NCBI RefSeq assembly: GCF_001999335.1
Contig: NZ_MLHS01000037.1
Span: forward strand, 1 to 51,429
DNA from: Rodentibacter sp. Ppn85
GTDB lineage: Bacteria > Pseudomonadota > Gammaproteobacteria > Enterobacterales > Pasteurellaceae
Length of the DNA stretch: 51,429 nt
Direction of reading: 5' to 3'
The position numbers and the translations under genes were made by a program. Below, piece by piece: positions 38,127 to 48,528 of the stretch. Numbering within the stretch: position 1 is the stretch's first letter; the number at the start of each line of letters is the position of its first letter. The notes below the pieces were generated by a model. That model was not told where the DNA came from, made no database searches, and saw only the letters and a list, made by a program, of their open reading frames with translations.

Positions 38127-38711
38127 TTATTTATCTGTTTTATTGTTGCTTTTTTGTTCGTCTTTAAAGGTTAAATATTCTTCTAATAAATCAATTGCTT
38201 CTTGGCATTTTTGACGGCGACATTTATAGCTATCGGCTAGTTCTTTCATTCTTTTTTGTTCAATAGAATCATTTTTCGTGTGAGCGAGATCTCGATATTG
38301 TTGATACAAATTATTCAGTTGCTCAAGTGCTTCGTAATATTTCTCCAAACGTTCACGAGGAGGTAGTTTATGGATACCATGCCGTGTTTTTTTTACAGCC
38401 GGATTTGGTTGCCGTTTTTGCCGAGTAAATACCGTATTGTTTCGATTTAGCGTTTCGGACAATGCGTTACATTGCTTGAACAAATGTTCTGTCATAAAGC
38501 GGTAATGATTTACATCATTAGAATTAAGCGATTTTATTCTTATCAGAGTTTGGTTAATTTCAGCAAAATAAAATGACAGGGTTTGCCCGTTTTCACTGAA
38601 TAAAGTGCGGTCAAATTTCGTGAATATTTTTTCTTCAAGTTGGGCTGAATGGATTTGATAAAGCTGTTTAACCTTTTGTTCCAGCTTTTCAATGAGTTGT
38701 TGAATGAGCAT
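38127..38711 (-). CDS. priC: Primosomal replication protein PriC
   Basis: A 194-residue helical protein that restarts stalled forks by helping load DnaB. The KLPPRERLEKYYEALEQLN segment (about 117-135) is the PriC signature. The ATG at 38711 (MLIQQLIEKLEQKV) directly follows the terminator of the upstream permease gene; the longer frame upstream runs through that hairpin and is not credible. A USS core lies at 38603-38611. Confidence 0.9.
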   Translation of the reverse strand: MLIQQLIEKLEQKVKQLYQIHSAQLEEKIFTKFDRTLFSENGQTLSFYFAEINQTLIRIKSLNSNDVNHYRFMTEHLFKQCNALSETLNRNNTVFTRQKRQPNPAVKKTRHGIHKLPPRERLEKYYEALEQLNNLYQQYRDLAHTKNDSIEQKRMKELADSYKCRRQKCQEAIDLLEEYLTFKDEQKSNNKTDK

Positions 38712-38742
38712 AAAAAAATCCCCCGATGAGGGGGGGATTATA
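38712..38742 (-). terminator. Terminator of the histidine transporter gene
   Basis: On the minus strand AATCCCCC pairs with GGGGGATT around a short CTCATC loop, followed by seven T. It lies directly after the permease gene and before priC. Confidence 0.85.
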
Positions 38743-38746
38743 ATCG

Positions 38747-40099
38747 TTAAAGATACATTGCCGCAATCCAACCGAATACCAACAATGGAATATTGTAGTG
38801 AATGAATGTCGGCACAACTGAATCCCAAATGTGATCGTGTTTACCGTCTGTATTCAATCCTGAGGTCGGCCCTAAGGTGGAGTCGGAAGCGGGAGAACCT
38901 GCATCACCAAGTGCCGCAGCCACGCCCACAATTGACACGGTTGCCAACGGTGAGAAACCAAAGGAGAGACAAAGTGGTACGTATATTGAGGTGATAATCG
39001 GTACGGTAGAGAAAGAAGAGCCTATTCCCATCGTGATTAATAAACCGACAATCAACATCAGAAACGCGGCTAAGCCCTTACTTTGAATTGCGCCATTACT
39101 GAGGCTCTGCACCAAATCCGTTACGCCAGTGGTGGCATTAATTACATTTGCAAAGCCTGAGGCGGCAATCATCACAAAGCCGATCATAGCCATTAAACGC
39201 AAACCTTGTTGGAAAATATCATTACTTTCTTTGAGTTTGAAAATACCGAATAGGGCAAAGACCGTTAAACCGACTAAACCGCCAATAATTGTCGACTTGG
39301 TAACAAGTTGTGTTACAAAAGTTGCAAAAATTGCAATCAGGCTTGCTGTAATTTGTTTTGGTTTAATATTTGCAATATGTGCTTCAATTTCTTTTGTTGT
39401 TGATTCTTCAATAAGAACGTTGTATGTGCGAGGTTTGCGATAAGTGATAAATACGGCGGTTAATAAACCTAAGATCATACCGATTACCGGTAGTAACATT
39501 GCAAGAGAAACTTGCGCGATATCTGTTTGCAAACCAAGATTTGCGCCTGCTTGATTGATATTTTTTACTAAGATACTTTCAATAAAAATTTTACCAAAAC
39601 CCACTGGTAGCAACATATAAGTTGCGGTTAAACCGAAAGTGAGTACGCAAGCAACAGCACGGCGATCAATGTTTAAACGATTAAAAATTGAAAGCAATGG
39701 CGGCACGACAATTGGGATAAAGGCGATGTGAACGGGTAGCAGGTTTTGGGATGAAATAGAAAACAAGGCTAACATGCCGAAAATTAAATATTTTAACCAT
39801 GCAAGATTGTTACTTGTCGGTGTTCTATTTATTTTTGTGATGATTTTATAGGCGATTAAATCTGTAATACCGGATTTGGAAATCGCGATCGCGAAAGCAC
39901 CGAGCATGGCGTAGTTCATTGCGACTTCGGCACCACCGCCCAACCCGCCGGTGAAGGCTTTGATGGTTTTCGTTAAATCAAGACCTCCGCATAAACCGGC
40001 TGTGAGTGCGGCAATGACTAGAGCGATAATAACATTAATACGTAGCAAGCTGAGTGTCAGCAAAACGATAATTGAGATAACAACGGGATTTGATAACAT
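38747..40099 (-). CDS. YuiF-type permease, probable histidine transporter
   Basis: A 450-residue inner-membrane protein with about eleven helices, annotated in databases as a Na+/H+ antiporter (NhaC-like) family. Two re-entrant type motifs are visible: SKSGITDLIAYKI plus SSQNLLPVHIAFIP in the first half, and GIGSSFSTVPIITS plus GDAGSPASDSTLGPTSGLNTDG in the second. Upstream lies a His-rich leader peptide and terminator, the hallmark of control by histidine supply. Comparative work on attenuation, as I recall, proposed YuiF/HI0325-type proteins as histidine importers. The transport substrate is inference from that control; the membrane family is seen. Confidence 0.8.
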   Translation of the reverse strand: MLSNPVVISIIVLLTLSLLRINVIIALVIAALTAGLCGGLDLTKTIKAFTGGLGGGAEVAMNYAMLGAFAIAISKSGITDLIAYKIITKINRTPTSNNLAWLKYLIFGMLALFSISSQNLLPVHIAFIPIVVPPLLSIFNRLNIDRRAVACVLTFGLTATYMLLPVGFGKIFIESILVKNINQAGANLGLQTDIAQVSLAMLLPVIGMILGLLTAVFITYRKPRTYNVLIEESTTKEIEAHIANIKPKQITASLIAIFATFVTQLVTKSTIIGGLVGLTVFALFGIFKLKESNDIFQQGLRLMAMIGFVMIAASGFANVINATTGVTDLVQSLSNGAIQSKGLAAFLMLIVGLLITMGIGSSFSTVPIITSIYVPLCLSFGFSPLATVSIVGVAAALGDAGSPASDSTLGPTSGLNTDGKHDHIWDSVVPTFIHYNIPLLVFGWIAAMYL

Positions 40100-40186
40100 T
40101 GTGTTTTTCCTTATAAATTAATATGCAAATTGAATTGGTTAATTTTATTGAATATGTAATGTCGATGGTCAGTGCTCCTCTAATCA

Positions 40187-40220
40187 TAAAATAACCCCCC
40201 GAAAGTTGCCTTCCGAGGGG
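40187..40220 (-). terminator. Attenuator terminator of the histidine leader
   Basis: On the minus strand CCCCTCGGAAG pairs with CTTTCGGGGGG across a GCAA loop (11 pairs, two of them G-U), then TTATTTTAT. It lies between the leader peptide and the permease gene and should stop transcription unless the leader ribosome stalls. A second dyad GGAAGATTTCTTCC (40247-40260) precedes it and may take part in the alternative fold. Confidence 0.85.
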
Positions 40221-40283
40221 TAAGATTTTTACTATCCTGTCTGCTCGGAAGAAATCTTCCAAGCACACCAAAAACCTGAAAGA

Positions 40284-40328
40284 TTATTCAGTTAAATGGT
40301 GGCGATGATGGCGACGGATTACGTTCAT
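40284..40328 (-). CDS. Histidine leader peptide
   Basis: A 14-codon frame MNVIRRHHRHHLTE, start 40328, stop TAA 40286-40284. Four of five consecutive codons are His (CAT CAT CGC CAC CAT). A GGAG ribosome site lies 8 bases before the ATG. Low charged tRNA-His would stall the ribosome there and free the downstream region from the terminator at 40187-40220. Such peptides control his operons in enterics; here the controlled gene is a permease. Short but every element is present, so confidence is high. Confidence 0.9.
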   Translation of the reverse strand: MNVIRRHHRHHLTE

Positions 40329-40431
40329 TTTAAATCTCCAAATAAGAATTACCGTCTAAACTACTGTAAAACGGGAAGAATTGCAACTTAATTTAAAAAA
40401 ATAAAGTGCGGTTATTTTTTACTTCATTTTT

Positions 40432-41082
40432 TCATTGTGCGGCAATATGCGGAAAACCGCCTAAATTTTTTAAATGATTTACCATATAGCAAAATAATTC
40501 TGCGGTACGTTCCGTATCATAGAGGGCGGAATGAGCTTGTTTTCCATCAAAAGGAATATTGGCGGCTTGACAGGCTTTTACTAATACCGTTTGACCAAAC
40601 ATTAAGCCTGCCAGACTTGCCGTATCGAACATGCCGAAAGGATGAAACGGATTGCGTTTCACACCGGTGCGTTCTGCCGCCGCCATTACGAAACTTTGAT
40701 CAAAGGTTGCATTATGAGCTACGATGATAGAACGTTGGCAGTCAGCCTCTTTTTGCCCTCGGCGAACCATTTGAAACAATCTGGTAATTGCCTCTAACTC
40801 TGGTACGGCACGACGCAATGGGTTATGAACATCAATGCCGTTAAATTTCAATGATTCCGGATTGATATTTGCTCCTTCAAAAGGTTCGATATGAAAATGG
40901 CATTTTTGATCAGGGTGTAAATAGCCGTTTTCATCCATTTTTAACGTAATTGCTGCTAATTCTAATAAGGCATCTTTTTTGGCATCAAAACCTGCGGTTT
41001 CCACATCAATGATGACAGGAAAATAACCGCGAAAACGATTTTTTAATTGATTGTGATGAGGAATTTCTTGAGAGTCGGACAT
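40432..41082 (-). CDS. rnt: Ribonuclease T
   Basis: A 216-residue 3'-5' exonuclease that trims tRNA CCA ends and 5S/23S rRNA. DEDD residues are in [20 protein letters not shown] (DxE), [13 protein letters not shown] (D) and [13 protein letters not shown] (HxxxxD). Length matches E. coli (215). It follows gloA on the same strand after 74 bases that carry a USS core. No partner enzymes nearby. Confidence 0.97.
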   Translation of the reverse strand: MSDSQEIPHHNQLKNRFRGYFPVIIDVETAGFDAKKDALLELAAITLKMDENGYLHPDQKCHFHIEPFEGANINPESLKFNGIDVHNPLRRAVPELEAITRLFQMVRRGQKEADCQRSIIVAHNATFDQSFVMAAAERTGVKRNPFHPFGMFDTASLAGLMFGQTVLVKACQAANIPFDGKQAHSALYDTERTAELFCYMVNHLKNLGGFPHIAAQ

Positions 41083-41156
41083 TATTCATCCTTAAAAAAT
41101 AAAATAACGCAGGTGAACCTACATTATTAAAACATTGTAGAAAATGACCGCACTTT

Positions 41157-41564
41157 TTAATTACCCAGTCCGGCTTTTGCGTTTTTATTTTCAATAAATT
41201 CAATTTTGTAACCGTCGGGATCTTCTATGAAGGCAATTACGGTGTTACCCCCCTTTACCGGACCGGGTTCACGGGTTACTTTACCGCCGTTTGAACGCAC
41301 GGATTCGCAGGTTGCATAAATATCATCCACACCAATCGCAATATGTCCGTATGCAGTACCAAGTTCATATTCCGTTACTCCCCAATTATAAGTCAGTTCA
41401 ATAACCGAGGATTTATCTTCATCATCATAGCCCAAAAATGCTAAGGAATATTTGTATTCGGGATTTTCACTGGTACGCAATAAACGCATTCCTAATACGT
41501 CTTGATAAAACTTAATTGAGCGCTCTAAATCACTTACTCGTAACATAGTGTGTAAAATTCGCAT
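41157..41564 (-). CDS. gloA: Lactoylglutathione lyase (glyoxalase I)
   Basis: A 135-residue nickel enzyme that turns the glutathione hemithioacetal of methylglyoxal into S-lactoylglutathione. Metal ligands are visible at H5 ([10 protein letters not shown]), E56 ([11 protein letters not shown]), H74 ([12 protein letters not shown]) and E122 ([11 protein letters not shown]). The ATG at 41564 follows AAGGA. It is upstream of rnt and may be co-transcribed. Confidence 0.97.
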   Translation of the reverse strand: MRILHTMLRVSDLERSIKFYQDVLGMRLLRTSENPEYKYSLAFLGYDDEDKSSVIELTYNWGVTEYELGTAYGHIAIGVDDIYATCESVRSNGGKVTREPGPVKGGNTVIAFIEDPDGYKIEFIENKNAKAGLGN

Positions 41565-41836
41565 GGGTTTAATCCTTTTTGAACGGGGAAACAAACGGGC
41601 CGATTATGTCATAAATTGAGTAATAAATCAGTAAAAGCTATTAATAAAGAATAATCTTTTTGAAATTATTAGGATGAAAAATGACATTATTTGATTTAAA
41701 ACAAAATAGTTAAACAGTACAAATGTTACACTTCGCCGCCTATCTTGTACTGATGTTCATTTCAAATGTGTTAGTAACAAAACACAAATCTTTTGTTTCA
41801 ATCAGTGTGTTTAAATCTTACCTATAAGGTGTTTGT

Positions 41837-43168
41837 ATGTTTTCTTTTTTAAAAGCCTCTCCGCCGGCTCCGCGAATTGATAGTTCTAGAACCGATTCTG
41901 AATATAAAAAATTGCGTTGGCAAGTTTTTGCGGGGGTATTCATCGGTTATGCTGCGTATTATCTTATTCGCAAAAACTTTTCTCTCGCAATTCCTTATTT
42001 AATTGATGAATATGGTTTTACTAAAGCTGACCTAGGGACTGTAGGTGTTGCATTATCACTTGCTTATGGTTTTAGTAAGTTCATTATGGGAAATGTATCC
42101 GACCGGAGTAATCCAAAATATTTTATTACTATCGGTTTACTTGGTTCTGCTGTGGTGAGTTTGATTTTTGGTTTAGTGCCGGCAGTATTAGCTTCCATTC
42201 CGTTAATGATCATTTTAGCTGCCTTAAACGGTTGGTTTCAGGGAATGGGATATCCGCCGGGTGCAAAAACTATGACTAACTGGTTTTCCGTGTCTGAGCG
42301 TGGTGTTTGGTGGAGTTGGTGGAATATATCTCACAATTTGGGGGGCGGTTTAATCGGTCCGTTGGCGCTCCTGGGGTTAGCAATTTTTGGTACATGACAA
42401 TCTCTATTTTATTTGCCTGCATTAATTGCCATACTGTTGGCTTTCATTATGTTTAGGCTCATGCATGACACCCCAGAATCTCAAGGTTTACCTCCGGTTG
42501 ATGAATGGAAAGGTGAAAAAATCGTACAGCATGTTGAGTCTGCACATACGCTTTCTTCTAAAGATATTTTCAAAAAATATATCATCAATAATAAGTTTTT
42601 ATGGTCAATTGCCATTGCGAACGTTTTTGTGTATTTCATTCGTTACGGCATTATTGATTGGGCTCCAACATACTTAAAAGAAGTGAAACATTTTTCTGTG
42701 GATAAACAGAGTTGGGCATATTTCTTATATGAATATGCGGGTATTTTCGGTATGTTAGCCAGTGGTTATTTAAGTGATAAAGTATTCAAGGGGCATCGAG
42801 CGCCACCAATGTTATTATTTTTAACCGGCGTATTAATCGCAATTATTGTTTATTGGAAAAACCCGGCAGGTAACCCGTTAGTTGATAATATTTGTCTTGT
42901 TGCAATTGGTTTCTTAATTTATGGGCCGGTGATGATGATAGGGTTACAGGCTGCGGATTTAGTACCGCGTATAGCGACAGGTACGGCTACAGGTTTAACC
43001 GGTTTGTTCGGTTATTTATTGGGATCTGCAAGCGCTGGTTATGTAATGGGTAAACTGGTTGATTTGTTTGGATGGGACGGTGGTTTTTATGCGCTGATTG
43101 TGTCTTGTTTCTTAGGATTCCTGTTTATTGCATTCACCTTATTTCATAAACCAAATGTATCGAACTAA
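41837..43168 (+). pseudogene. glpT: Glycerol-3-phosphate transporter glpT, nonsense mutation
   Basis: The frame codes for 443 residues of a major facilitator that exchanges glycerol-3-phosphate for phosphate, except for a TGA at 42395-42397 (codon 187). The same frame continues without any shift to 43168. Around it the protein reads LLGLAIFGT-stop-QSLYFYLPAL, and E. coli GlpT has Trp at this place, so TGG to TGA is the likely change. Family motifs on both sides are intact (YAAYYLIRKNFSLAIPYL, GMGYPPGAKTMTNWFS, then [20 protein letters not shown]). The rest of the gene shows no decay, so the mutation is recent or a sequencing error. Upstream AAGGTG is a good ribosome site. No glpQ nearby. Confidence 0.88.
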
Positions 43169-43187
43169 TTCTTAGTTTTTCTATAAC

Positions 43188-43228
43188 AAGCGCTCATTTT
43201 CAAACTTATGTAAAATTGAGCGCTTTTT
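43188..43228. terminator. Terminator glpT/cmoA
   Basis: AAGCGCTCATTTT pairs with AAAATTGAGCGCTT apart from a small bulge, with T after it on the plus strand. Lies between convergent genes. Confidence 0.75.
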
Positions 43229-43235
43229 TATTTCA

Positions 43236-43994
<759 letters not shown>

Positions 43995-44105
43995 TTAGAG
44001 AAAGTTTTGCTAGGCGCAAATAAATTTCTGTTTCCAATTTAAAAGCAACATCAATTTCCGTATAATCAACGAGTTAATTTCAGAATATAAAAAGGAATAT
44101 AAAAA

Positions 44106-45875
44106 ATGATGCGTACACATTATTGCGGTGCGTTAAACCGCTCTCACGTTGGCGAGCAAGTCACGTTAAGTGGCTGGGTTCACCGGGTGCGTAACCTGGG
44201 CCGTTTTATTTTTATGCAAATTCGTGACCGTGAGGGGATCGTGCAAGTCTTTTTCGATGAAAAAGACGAGGCGCTGTTTAAGATTGCTAGTGGCTTGCGT
44301 GCGGAAGCCTGCGTGCAAATTCAAGGCGAAGTGATTGCCCGTGATGAATCGCAAATCAATAAAGAAATGGCAACGGGCGAAATTGAAGTGCTTGTCAAAG
44401 CGGTGTTAGTCTATAACAATGCGGAGGTGTTACCGCTCGATTTCAACCAAAATAATACCGAAGAGCAGCGTTTAAAATACCGTTATTTAGATTTACGCCG
44501 TCCGGAAATGGCGGAGCGCTTGAAAACCCGTGCCAAAATTACCAGTTTTGTGCGCCGTTTTATGGATGATAACGGCTTCCTTGATATTGAAACCCCAATG
44601 CTCACTAAAGCCACGCCGGAAGGTGCGCGGGATTATTTAGTGCCGAGCCGTGTACATAAAGGCAAATTTTATGCCCTGCCGCAATCGCCGCAGCTTTTCA
44701 AACAGCTTTTGATGATGTCGGGTTTTGACCGTTATTACCAAATCGTCAAATGTTTCCGTGATGAAGATTTACGCGCCGACCGTCAGCCGGAATTTACCCA
44801 AATCGATGTGGAAACCACCTTTATGACTGCACCAGAGGTGCGTGCGATGATGGAAAAAATGATCCGTGGTTTATGGCAGGATCGCCTGAATGTGGATTTG
44901 GGCGAGTTTCCGCAAATGACTTTTGCGGAAGCGATGAAACGTTACGGTTCAGATAAACCCGATCTACGCAACCCGTTAGAATTAGTTGATGTGGCGGATA
45001 TTCTCAAAGACGTTGAATTTAAAGTATTTAAAGAGCCTGCCAACGATCCTGAAGGGCGTGTGGCGGTGCTCCGTGTGCCGAACGGGGCAGAAATCACCCG
45101 AAAACAGATCGACGAATATACCCAATTTGTCGGCATTTATGGTGCAAAAGGCTTGGCGTGGGCGAAAGTGAATGACGTAAACGCAGGGCTTGCCGGTTTA
45201 CAAAGCCCGATTGCGAAGTTCTTAAATGACGAGGTGGTAAATGCCTTGTTAGCCCGTGTGAATGCCGAAAACGGCGATATTCTCTTCTTCGGCGCAGATA
45301 AAGCGAAAATTGTCACCGACGCAATGGGGGCGCTGCGCTTGAAAGTGGGACGTGATTTAAATCTGACTGATCTCACCGCTTGGAAACCGCTTTGGGTGGT
45401 GGATTTCCCAATGTTTGAAAAAGACGATGAGGGGAATTGGTCGGCAATGCACCACCCGTTCACCTCACCGAAAGATTTAACGCCGGAACAGTTAATGGCT
45501 GATCCGCAAGGGGCGGTGGCAAATGCCTACGATATGGTGATCAACGGTTATGAAGTGGGCGGCGGATCAGTGCGGATTTTCGATCCGAAAATGCAGCAAA
45601 CCGTGTTCAATATCTTAGGCATTAATGAGGACGAACAAAAAGAGAAATTCGGCTTCTTATTGGATGCGCTCAAATACGGTACACCGCCGCACGCTGGCCT
45701 TGCTTTTGGCTTAGACCGCTTAACAATGCTTATTACCGGCACGGAAAATATCCGAGACGTGATCGCCTTCCCGAAAACCACCGCGGCGGCGTGTTTGATG
45801 ACCGAAGCACCAAGTTTTGCGAATCCGCAGGCGTTGAGCGAGTTAGCCATTAGCGTAACGGCAAAAACAGAGTAG
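44106..45875 (+). CDS. aspS: Aspartyl-tRNA synthetase
   Basis: A 589-residue class IIb synthetase that charges tRNA-Asp. The start could also be the next ATG (44109, [10 protein letters not shown]), which matches the E. coli N-terminus. The OB-fold anticodon domain (1-105) contains [20 protein letters not shown]. Catalytic motifs are [29 protein letters not shown] (motif 2) and [15 protein letters not shown] (motif 3), with the bacterial GAD insert between. The gene looks more GC-rich than those to its left and has no USS core. Confidence 0.98.
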   Translation: MMRTHYCGALNRSHVGEQVTLSGWVHRVRNLGRFIFMQIRDREGIVQVFFDEKDEALFKIASGLRAEACVQIQGEVIARDESQINKEMATGEIEVLVKAVLVYNNAEVLPLDFNQNNTEEQRLKYRYLDLRRPEMAERLKTRAKITSFVRRFMDDNGFLDIETPMLTKATPEGARDYLVPSRVHKGKFYALPQSPQLFKQLLMMSGFDRYYQIVKCFRDEDLRADRQPEFTQIDVETTFMTAPEVRAMMEKMIRGLWQDRLNVDLGEFPQMTFAEAMKRYGSDKPDLRNPLELVDVADILKDVEFKVFKEPANDPEGRVAVLRVPNGAEITRKQIDEYTQFVGIYGAKGLAWAKVNDVNAGLAGLQSPIAKFLNDEVVNALLARVNAENGDILFFGADKAKIVTDAMGALRLKVGRDLNLTDLTAWKPLWVVDFPMFEKDDEGNWSAMHHPFTSPKDLTPEQLMADPQGAVANAYDMVINGYEVGGGSVRIFDPKMQQTVFNILGINEDEQKEKFGFLLDALKYGTPPHAGLAFGLDRLTMLITGTENIRDVIAFPKTTAAACLMTEAPSFANPQALSELAISVTAKTE

Positions 45876-45885
45876 GCATCTAACC

Positions 45886-45921
45886 TGAGCTTATCCTCAA
45901 TTGAGGATAAGCTCAATTTTT
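45886..45921 (+). terminator. aspS terminator, perfect 15-bp palindrome
   Basis: TGAGCTTATCCTCAA meets its exact complement TTGAGGATAAGCTCA with no spacer, followed by ATTTTTTA. Confidence 0.88.
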
Positions 45922-45936
45922 TAAAGGGGGTATAAA

Positions 45937-46380
45937 ATGAAAAAATATTGGTGGGTAAACCAAAGTACTAAAAAAGGATATGCACAAAATAAAATTATAT
46001 GGGCTCCAGAAAAAAATAAGCAAGGAAATAGAGTTCCACATTGGGATTCGTTATTTGATGCCAATATAGGAGATGAAGTCATTCACTATACAGATGGGTA
46101 TATTGTTGGTATTAGTCAAGTTATTGGAAAAGCTAAAAAAGCAAGTAATCCTTATCCAGATAATCTTCAATGGGGCATTAATGGAAAACAACTTACTATA
46201 GAATATTACGAAATAAACCCAATTCATAAAGAAGCTATTCATCTAAACATTAGAAAAGATGATAAATCGGTATTTGATAAGAATGGACATGTTAAACAAG
46301 GGTATTTTTTCTTGATTGATGATATGTTGCAGCAAGAAATTAAGAAGCTATTAGAAAAGAATAATCACGAAGCCCTTTAA
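45937..46380 (+). CDS. Stand-alone EVE-domain protein
   Basis: A 147-residue protein with the EVE (PUA-like) fold: KKYWWVNQSTKKGYAQNKI, NRVPHWDSLFDANIGDEVIH and the YIVGISQVIGKA strand. In larger proteins this domain sits ahead of McrB-like GTPases or nucleases of restriction systems and reads modified cytosine. Here only the domain is present, ending in a helix (MLQQEIKKLLEKN) and its own terminator. It is clearly AT-rich inside a more GC-rich block, which points to insertion between aspS and the LOG gene. RBS AGGGGG. The cellular role is unknown; it may be a defence remnant or a small modified-base reader. Confidence 0.75.
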   Translation: MKKYWWVNQSTKKGYAQNKIIWAPEKNKQGNRVPHWDSLFDANIGDEVIHYTDGYIVGISQVIGKAKKASNPYPDNLQWGINGKQLTIEYYEINPIHKEAIHLNIRKDDKSVFDKNGHVKQGYFFLIDDMLQQEIKKLLEKNNHEAL

Positions 46381-46402
46381 ATCACGGATTTTAGGGGCTT
46401 TC
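46370..46402 (+). terminator. Terminator overlapping the EVE gene stop
   Basis: AAGCCC...AAATC pairs with GATTTTAGGGGCTT (one internal mismatch), then TCTGTT. The left arm contains the stop codon. Confidence 0.65.
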
Positions 46403-46450
46403 TGTTAAATGCAAGCGGTGACATTCCCTTGAAATAATGCAAAAAATAAA

Positions 46451-46637
46451 ATGACACTACAAACCGATCAACACTGGTTGGTAGAATATGATAAACGTCG
46501 GCAGTGGTATGACTATCATCCCGTTATTCGGTTGAGTTTTTTAACAGCGGAGGTCGGATAAATACCAACTTGATCTGGCGGAGATAATGCAAGACAATCA
46601 ACAAAAATTGCAACGGCGTTTGGAGGAGACAGAATGA
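46451..46637 (+). pseudogene. Frameshifted small gene (about 61 codons)
   Basis: From ATG 46451 the frame reads MTLQTDQHWLVEYDKRRQWY and stops at 46559. In another frame KYQLDLAEIMQDNQQKLQRR follows and ends in TGA at 46635-46637, overlapping the LOG start as ATGA. Removing one G at about 46552 joins both into a single protein of about 61 residues (...FLTAESDKYQLDL...). I do not recognise the family. The overlap suggests coupling to the next gene. It may be a true loss or a base error. Confidence 0.55.
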
Positions 46638-47194
46638 ATATTACCGTTTATTGCGGTGCGAGTTTGGGCAATGATCCGGTTTATCAGGCTTCGGCGGTAC
46701 GTTTGGGCAAATGGATCGCCGCCAATCGGCATACGTTAATTTACGGTGGCGGGCGAGCGGGGCTGATGGGCGTGATTGCCGACACCGTACTGGCTGAAGG
46801 CGGTAAGGTTATCGGCGTTATCCCGACTTTTTTGCAAGCGAGGGAATTGGCTCATCGCGGCTTAACCCAGTTGATCACGGTAGAGACGATGCAGGCGCGT
46901 AAGAAAAAGATGATTGAGCTGGGCGATGCGTATATCGCCTTAGCCGGCGGGCCGGGGACGCTAGAGGAAATTAGCGAAGTGATTTCGTGGGCGAGAATCG
47001 GGCAAAACCCGAACCCGTGTATTTTATTTAATCAGAATGACTATTATCAGCCGCTGAAAATGGTATTTGAACAGATGGTGAAATACGCTTTTCTCACGGA
47101 GGAGGATTATCAAAAAATCTTATTTTCCGATGATTTAGAGGAAATCGCCCGCTTTATTGCCACCTATCAAGCCCCTGAGATTAGATGTTATTAA
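46634..47194 (+). CDS. LOG family nucleotide hydrolase
   Basis: A 186-residue Rossmann-fold protein of the TIGR00730/LOG family; members cleave nucleoside monophosphates to base and ribose phosphate (cytokinin riboside type or AMP/IMP). YGGGRAGLMGVIADTVL (residues about 36-52) and the catalytic LAGGPGTLEEISEVISWARI are intact. GGAGGAG precedes the ATG. The stop directly abuts the nudB start, so the two form one unit. Substrate in this organism unknown. Confidence 0.92.
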   Translation: MNITVYCGASLGNDPVYQASAVRLGKWIAANRHTLIYGGGRAGLMGVIADTVLAEGGKVIGVIPTFLQARELAHRGLTQLITVETMQARKKKMIELGDAYIALAGGPGTLEEISEVISWARIGQNPNPCILFNQNDYYQPLKMVFEQMVKYAFLTEEDYQKILFSDDLEEIARFIATYQAPEIRCY

Positions 47195-47647
47195 ATGAAG
47201 TATAAAAATCCCTATTCCGTGTTAGTGCTGATCTATGCCCAAAGTAGCGGGCGAGTGCTAATGCTTCAACGTCAAGATGATCCGACTTTTTGGCAATCGG
47301 TAACCGGGACGATTGAAACCGGCGAGCAGCCGTTTCAGACCGCGCGACGAGAAGTAAAAGAAGAAACGGGCATTGATATTGCCGCACAAAATTTAACGCT
47401 CGTCGATTGTCGGTTTAAGATAGAATTTGAAATTTTCCCGCAATTCCGCTATAAATACGCCCCGCATATTCGCCATTGCCAAGAGCATTGGTTTTTACTG
47501 GCGGTCAATGACGAAATTTCCCCTGTATTAAGCGAACATTTGAGTTTTCAATGGCTCTCACCGCTACAGGCGGCACAACTGACGAAATCTCCGAATAATC
47601 GTTTGGTGATTGAACGTTATTTACTCAATAAAAAGGGTGAATGCTGA
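47195..47647 (+). CDS. nudB: Dihydroneopterin triphosphate pyrophosphatase NudB
   Basis: A 150-residue Nudix hydrolase for an early folate step. The Nudix box runs from GTIETGEQPFQTARRE to VKEETGI, matching GX5EX7REUXEEXGU. YKNPYSVLVLIYAQSSGRVL is a NudB-type start, and the YAPHIRHCQEHWFLLAV segment is typical. It follows the LOG gene without a gap and precedes yebC, a conserved order. Confidence 0.93.
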   Translation: MKYKNPYSVLVLIYAQSSGRVLMLQRQDDPTFWQSVTGTIETGEQPFQTARREVKEETGIDIAAQNLTLVDCRFKIEFEIFPQFRYKYAPHIRHCQEHWFLLAVNDEISPVLSEHLSFQWLSPLQAAQLTKSPNNRLVIERYLLNKKGEC

Positions 47648-47763
47648 AATGTTGAGGCGAAAGAGCGGTCGGTTACGGACGATTTTTTGCAATATCGGTA
47701 GGGCGAGGTGAGTGATCGCCCGTTAAATAGTCAAGAACATAAAAACATCAATAAGGAAACAAA

Positions 47764-48504
47764 ATGGCAGGTCATAGTAAGTGGGCTAACATTAAACACC
47801 GCAAAGCGGCACAAGATGCGCAACGCGGGAAAATTTTTACCAAATTAATTCGTGAATTGGTGACTGCCGCAAAATTAGGCGGCGGCGATGTATCGGCAAA
47901 CCCACGTCTGCGTGCGGCGGTGGATAAAGCCTTATCCAGCAATATGACGCGGGATACGATTAACCGTGCGATTGAACGGGGCGTCGGCGGTGGCGATGAC
48001 ACCAATATGGAAACAAAAGTGTACGAAGGTTACGGTCCGGGTGGAACTGCTGTGATGGTTGAGTGTCTAAGCGACAACGCAAACCGGACAATCTCTCAAG
48101 TTCGCCCAAGTTTTACCAAATGTGGCGGAAATTTAGGCACGGAAGGATCGGTCGGCTATCTCTTTAGTAAAAAAGGCTTGATTTTGATCGGGGCCGCGGA
48201 TGAAGACGCTTTAACGGAAGCTGCGATTGAAGCGGGCGCAGACGATATTCAGCCGCAAGAAGACGGTAGTTTTGAGATTTATACCGCTTGGGAAGAATTA
48301 GGAACGGTGCGTGACGGTATTGAAGGGGCGGGCTTTAAAGTGGAGTCTGCCGAAGTGACAATGATCCCTTCAACAACAGTCAATCTAGACGCGGAAACCG
48401 CACCGAAATTATTAAAGCTGATCGATATGCTTGAAGAATGTGACGATGTACAAAACGTCTATCACAATGGCGAGATCAGCGATGAGGTTGCCGCATTACT
48501 TTAG
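47764..48504 (+). CDS. yebC: YebC/TACO1 family regulator
   Basis: A 246-residue protein; the family acts in transcriptional control and has been tied to translation of proline-rich stretches. [20 protein letters not shown] is the universal start, and the [19 protein letters not shown] and [18 protein letters not shown] motifs follow. Length normal. Upstream of the lipoprotein and ruvC. Has no USS core. Confidence 0.97.
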   Translation: MAGHSKWANIKHRKAAQDAQRGKIFTKLIRELVTAAKLGGGDVSANPRLRAAVDKALSSNMTRDTINRAIERGVGGGDDTNMETKVYEGYGPGGTAVMVECLSDNANRTISQVRPSFTKCGGNLGTEGSVGYLFSKKGLILIGAADEDALTEAAIEAGADDIQPQEDGSFEIYTAWEELGTVRDGIEGAGFKVESAEVTMIPSTTVNLDAETAPKLLKLIDMLEECDDVQNVYHNGEISDEVAALL

Positions 48505-48528
48505 TTTTTTTTACTCAAAGGAGTTCAA

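Noticed and set aside
38712-38828. N-terminal extension of PriC by 39 codons
   Set aside because: It would run through the terminator and 3' end of the histidine transporter gene; the ATG at 38711 gives a normal PriC start.
42395-42397. TGA in glpT as selenocysteine
   Set aside because: GlpT is not a selenoprotein family, and a simple TGG to TGA change explains it; no SECIS-like hairpin was noticed downstream.
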